Below are positions 61,620-64,000 of a DNA stretch of 64,000 nucleotides, in pieces. Positions within the stretch are counted from its first letter, which is position 1. Every line of letters begins with the position of its first letter. Under the pieces are notes generated by a model. The model saw nothing but the letters and a program-made list of their open reading frames with translations. It did no database searches and had not been told where the DNA came from. The DNA is from Flavobacterium sp. GTDB lineage: Bacteria; Bacteroidota; Bacteroidia; Flavobacteriales; Flavobacteriaceae. The position numbers and the translations under genes were made by a program. The stretch is taken from positions 1 to 64,000 of the forward strand of contig NZ_SEBR01000010.1 in NCBI RefSeq assembly GCF_004295795.1, written 5' to 3'.

Positions 61620-61704
61620 GTTACGCAAAGTAACTAATGATAGTTGTAAAAAGTAACTGGTTACGTAGCGGTAACGTCAAATAAAGTGGTAACGCAATGG
61701 TAAC
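61620..61704. promoter_or_regulatory. Candidate HxlR operator region (GTAAC/GTTAC repeats)
   Basis: The gap between the two divergent genes contains GTTAC-GCAAA-GTAAC (61620-61634), the perfect palindrome GTAACTGGTTAC (61653-61664), and further GTAAC copies at 61671, 61689 and 61700. Such clustering suits a dimeric winged-helix regulator binding both promoters. Confidence 0.55.
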
Positions 61705-62038
61705 CAATGAGGTTTTTGGGGGCGGAAATTGTCCCGTGGTAGCGACTCTGGAGAAAATCGGAGGAAGATGGAAGTCGATAATCCTGTTCCAACTCACCTA
61801 CGGAACGAGGCGTTTTGGGGAAATCGCAGTAAGAATCCCGAGCATTTCCAGAAAAGTCCTGACCGAACAATTGCGGGAACTCGAAAAGGACGGATTGATT
61901 TTTCGTCAGGAATTTCGCGAAACGCCACCGAGAGTCGAATATACGCTAACTGAAATGGGCGTGAGTCTTTCGCCGATTTTCGACCAAATGGCGGTTTGGG
62001 GAAAAACGAATCTGTTCCGCGAACGCGTTACGGTTTAA
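61697..62038 (+). CDS. HxlR family transcriptional regulator
   Basis: A 113-aa winged-helix protein (CPVVATLEKIGGRWKSIILFQLTYGTRRFGEIAVRIPSISRKVLTEQLRELEKDGLIFRQEF). The Cys in GGNCPV near the N-terminus is the redox- or electrophile-sensing Cys in relatives such as HypR and QorR. It is divergent from the QorB-like gene, so quinone or aldehyde control of that gene is likely. The 3' end overlaps the convergent methyltransferase by 11 bp. Confidence 0.92.
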   Translation: MVTNEVFGGGNCPVVATLEKIGGRWKSIILFQLTYGTRRFGEIAVRIPSISRKVLTEQLRELEKDGLIFRQEFRETPPRVEYTLTEMGVSLSPIFDQMAVWGKTNLFRERVTV

Positions 62039-62795
62039 AAACGACCGGAATGATTTCGCCCGGAGCGAGGCAATATTTTTCGACCGATTCCGTTGCGATT
62101 TTCTTGGTGTAATCTTCCTCGATCACAGTAAATCCGATGCTTCTCAGCTTGTCGAAATAATCGCGTCCGTAGACTCTTACATGGTCATATTGGCCAAAAA
62201 TCTCGGCTCTTTTCTTTTGGTCGGTGATCGAATTGTCCTCGAAAGTCTTTTCGCGTTTCAAATCTTGCGGAATCTGGAAAATGCCCATTCCGCCAGGTTT
62301 CATCACGCGAAAAAGTTCCTGCATCGCCTTGGTGTCGTCCGGAATGTGTTCCAGGACGTGGTTGCACAAGATCAGGTCGTACTGATTGTCTGCAAACGGC
62401 AAGTTGCAGATGTCGGCCTTGACGTCGGCCAAAGGAGAAAGCAAATCCGTAGTCGTGTAATCGAGGTTTTTTTGGTTTCGGAAACGCTTGTAGAACGCTT
62501 GTTCGGGAGCGAAATGCAGCACTTTTTTGGGAGCCGTGAAAAAATCGGTTTCATTTTTCAGGTAAATCCAAAGCAACCGATGGCGTTCCAGCGAAAGCGT
62601 ACTCGGGGAAAGCACATTGTCGCGCTGTTTTCCGTATCCGTAAGGCAAAAATTTCCTGAAACTTTTCCCGTCGATAGGATCGGTGAAGCGATTTCCCGTA
62701 AGCAAAGCCGCCACGACAGGACGCGCGACATAACTCAGCCGAATCAATATCGGACGCGGAATCGCATTGAGGATAAACTTGAAGATTTTTTTCAT
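62028..62795 (-). CDS. Class I SAM-dependent methyltransferase
   Basis: A 255-aa methyltransferase with the type 11 pattern (LDYTTTDLLSPLADVKADICNLPFADNQYDLILCNHVLEHIPDDTKAMQELFRVMKPGGMGIFQIP). Motif I is poorly kept (VLHFAPEQAFYKRF), as in a sub-family of sugar/LPS-associated enzymes. Substrate unknown. Its ATG overlaps the map stop (ATGA), indicating coupling with map. Confidence 0.87.
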   Translation of the reverse strand: MKKIFKFILNAIPRPILIRLSYVARPVVAALLTGNRFTDPIDGKSFRKFLPYGYGKQRDNVLSPSTLSLERHRLLWIYLKNETDFFTAPKKVLHFAPEQAFYKRFRNQKNLDYTTTDLLSPLADVKADICNLPFADNQYDLILCNHVLEHIPDDTKAMQELFRVMKPGGMGIFQIPQDLKREKTFEDNSITDQKKRAEIFGQYDHVRVYGRDYFDKLRSIGFTVIEEDYTKKIATESVEKYCLAPGEIIPVVFKP

Positions 62796-63616
62796 CAGGC
62801 AAAAACGAGCGCTTGTTGTCTGAATTCGTTCTCTTCGTCAGATTCGATTCCCAACGCCTTGTAAATGTAGGCGTAAGTCGACAGCAATTCCGGTTTTCCG
62901 TCGATGATAGCAACGTCGTGCTCGAAATGTGCCGATGGTTTTTTGTCGGCCGTAACGATTGTCCAACCGTCTTTCAAAGTGCGGATGTTTTTCACGCCCA
63001 TGTTGATCATCGGCTCGATCGCAACCACCATTCCTTCGACGAACATCTTGCCTTTTCCGCGTTTTCCGTAGTTTGGCATTTCGGGTTCTTCGTGCATTTT
63101 CTTGCCGAGTCCGTGTCCCACAAGTTCGCGAACGACGCCATATCCGTGACCTTCGGCGTAAGCCTGGATCGCATTTGCCACGTCGCCAACTCGGTTTCCG
63201 GCCTGGAATTCACGAATCCCGATGTAAAGCGATTCTTTCGTGACCTGAAGTAATTTCTTGGTTGCCGGCGCAATTTCACCAACCTCGAAAGTATAGGCGT
63301 GGTCACCGTAATATTCGTTCATCAACGTACCGCAATCCAGCGAAATGATGTCGCCTTCCTCAAGCGGGCGGTCGTTCGGAAGTCCGTGAACGACGGCTTC
63401 GTTTACGCTTGTCAAAATCGATGACGGACATCCGTAAAGTCCCAAAAATCCTGGAACCGCGCCGTGGTCGCGAATGAATTCCTCGGCTTTTTTGTCGAGG
63501 TGCAAAGTCGTGACGCCAGGTTTGATTTCGGTGGCGAGCATTCCCAGAGTCTTTGAGACCAAAAGAGCGCTTTCTCGCATGAGTTCAATCTGTTCGCGGG
63601 ATTTCTGGATGATCAT
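62795..63616 (-). CDS. map: Type I methionyl aminopeptidase
   Basis: A 273-aa metalloprotease that removes the initiator Met. The start is ATG 63616 (MIIQKSREQIELMRESALLVSKTLGMLA); the track's ORF adds 49 residues. Metal ligands are visible: Asp in DIISLDCGTLMNEYYGDHAYTF (two), His in GHGLGKKMHEEPEMPNYG, Glu in VVAIEPMINMG, and Glu in SAHFEHDVAII. Normal length. Confidence 0.96.
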   Translation of the reverse strand: MIIQKSREQIELMRESALLVSKTLGMLATEIKPGVTTLHLDKKAEEFIRDHGAVPGFLGLYGCPSSILTSVNEAVVHGLPNDRPLEEGDIISLDCGTLMNEYYGDHAYTFEVGEIAPATKKLLQVTKESLYIGIREFQAGNRVGDVANAIQAYAEGHGYGVVRELVGHGLGKKMHEEPEMPNYGKRGKGKMFVEGMVVAIEPMINMGVKNIRTLKDGWTIVTADKKPSAHFEHDVAIIDGKPELLSTYAYIYKALGIESDEENEFRQQALVFA

Positions 63617-63753
63617 AACGATTAAATTTTCGCGCAAAAATACAACTTTAAACGCAAAATAAATGTGAAGAAGCGATATGGAAATTATCCTCGGATTTTT
63701 TGCGGTCGCGGCCGAAATAGGCGTCGTCCGAGTTTGGGTCTTCGGCCTAAAAA

Positions 63754-63775
63754 AAGCCCTCAAATTCGGACGGCT
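63754..63775 (-). terminator. Terminator after the thioredoxin-like gene
   Basis: Stem AGCCGTC / GAGGGCT (one mismatch) is followed on the minus strand by TTTTTTT. Confidence 0.65.
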
Positions 63776-63797
63776 ATTGATTTTTAGGAACGCTTTT

Positions 63798-64000
63798 TCA
63801 GTTCGCGTAAGTGTGTTTGTACGCCTGATTCGTGAGAATTTTGAGCATGTCGGCTTCCAGGGTTTCTCGTGGCGATTCTACAATGCGGTTCAGTTCCTTG
63901 GTTTTCGGATCGCCTTTCGGACCTTTTTTTCCGCCGGGAATCGTCGTTCTGTAGAAGATAAAAGTAGGAACGTTCGTGATAGCCAATCCTGATTCGAGTT
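63798..64000 (-). CDS. C-terminal part of a thioredoxin-like protein (5' partial)
   Basis: The open frame continues past the right edge on the minus strand (LESGLAITNVPTFIFYRTTIPGGKKGPKGDPKTKELNRIVESPRETLEADMLKILTNQAYKHTYAN). NVPTFIFY is the cis-Pro loop of the thioredoxin fold. The redox-active Cys pair would lie outside the window, so it is not known whether it is catalytic. The track's start at 63986 is a TTG inside this frame, not a true start. Confidence 0.75.
   Translation of the reverse strand, partial: LESGLAITNVPTFIFYRTTIPGGKKGPKGDPKTKELNRIVESPRETLEADMLKILTNQAYKHTYAN

Overview
The window looks like chromosomal DNA from a member of the Flavobacteriaceae (Bacteroidota), probably Flavobacterium or a close relative. 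Evidence: T9SS sorting domains of types A and B, a PorP/SprF protein, BamA encoded next to OmpH/Skp-like chaperones, DUF6089, DUF5103 and DUF1573 proteins, an S46 dipeptidyl peptidase, an HPPK-deoxynucleoside kinase fusion, and promoters of the Bacteroidota type (TTG, 19-20 bp, TAnnTTTG). I see no phage, insertion sequence, CRISPR array or rRNA operon. Most of the window is ordinary housekeeping sequence.

Layout. 1-1.7 kb: tail of a type B T9SS adhesin, its PorP/SprF partner and a gamma carbonic anhydrase. 1.7-9.9 kb: a long minus-strand envelope cluster (CBS protein, nadK, DUF6089, uppS, bamA, two OmpH proteins, murI). 10-11.5 kb: pdxJ and an alpha/beta hydrolase. 11.6-17 kb: a secreted beta-propeller protein, a small holin-like protein, then tig, clpP and clpX. 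17-23 kb: a GH3 protein with a tiny lipoprotein, DUF2797, a decayed lipoprotein gene and an AsmA protein. 23-32.2 kb: sppA, folK-dNK, a large lectin/Ig adhesin with a broken start, trmH, DUF1573 and mutS. 32.3-32.5 kb: tRNA-Gly(GCC) and tRNA-Leu(TAA).

32.5-37.3 kb is the most interesting part. Two divergent cobalamin riboswitches sit back to back. The minus-strand one leads into a DUF5074/YncE-like beta-propeller with a T9SS type A tail, which resembles the BtuG B12-capture proteins of Bacteroides, followed by a second T9SS-secreted protein. The plus-strand one lies upstream of a fabH-type ketosynthase and a PP-loop ATPase (diphthine-ammonia ligase family) broken by a single-base frameshift. 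No btuB is next to either of them.

37.3-64 kb: thioesterase, small lipoprotein, DPP11-type S46 peptidase, GNAT, kdtA (waaA), a sugar aminotransferase and galE (LPS/surface sugar genes), fabD, a two-component system with a universal stress protein and a bestrophin channel, purT, a class I aminotransferase, a fatty-acid desaturase, rsmG, two paralogous T9SS proteins, pruA, apaG, DUF5103, a repeat island, a QorB-like reductase with a divergent HxlR regulator, a methyltransferase, map, and the end of a thioredoxin-like gene.

Intergenic DNA holds several dispersed palindromic (REP-like) elements. Two genes carry apparent one-A losses in short A runs (near 28.28 kb and 37.06 kb). These are either real lesions or assembly errors. 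All functional calls come from reading motifs by eye; no database search was run.
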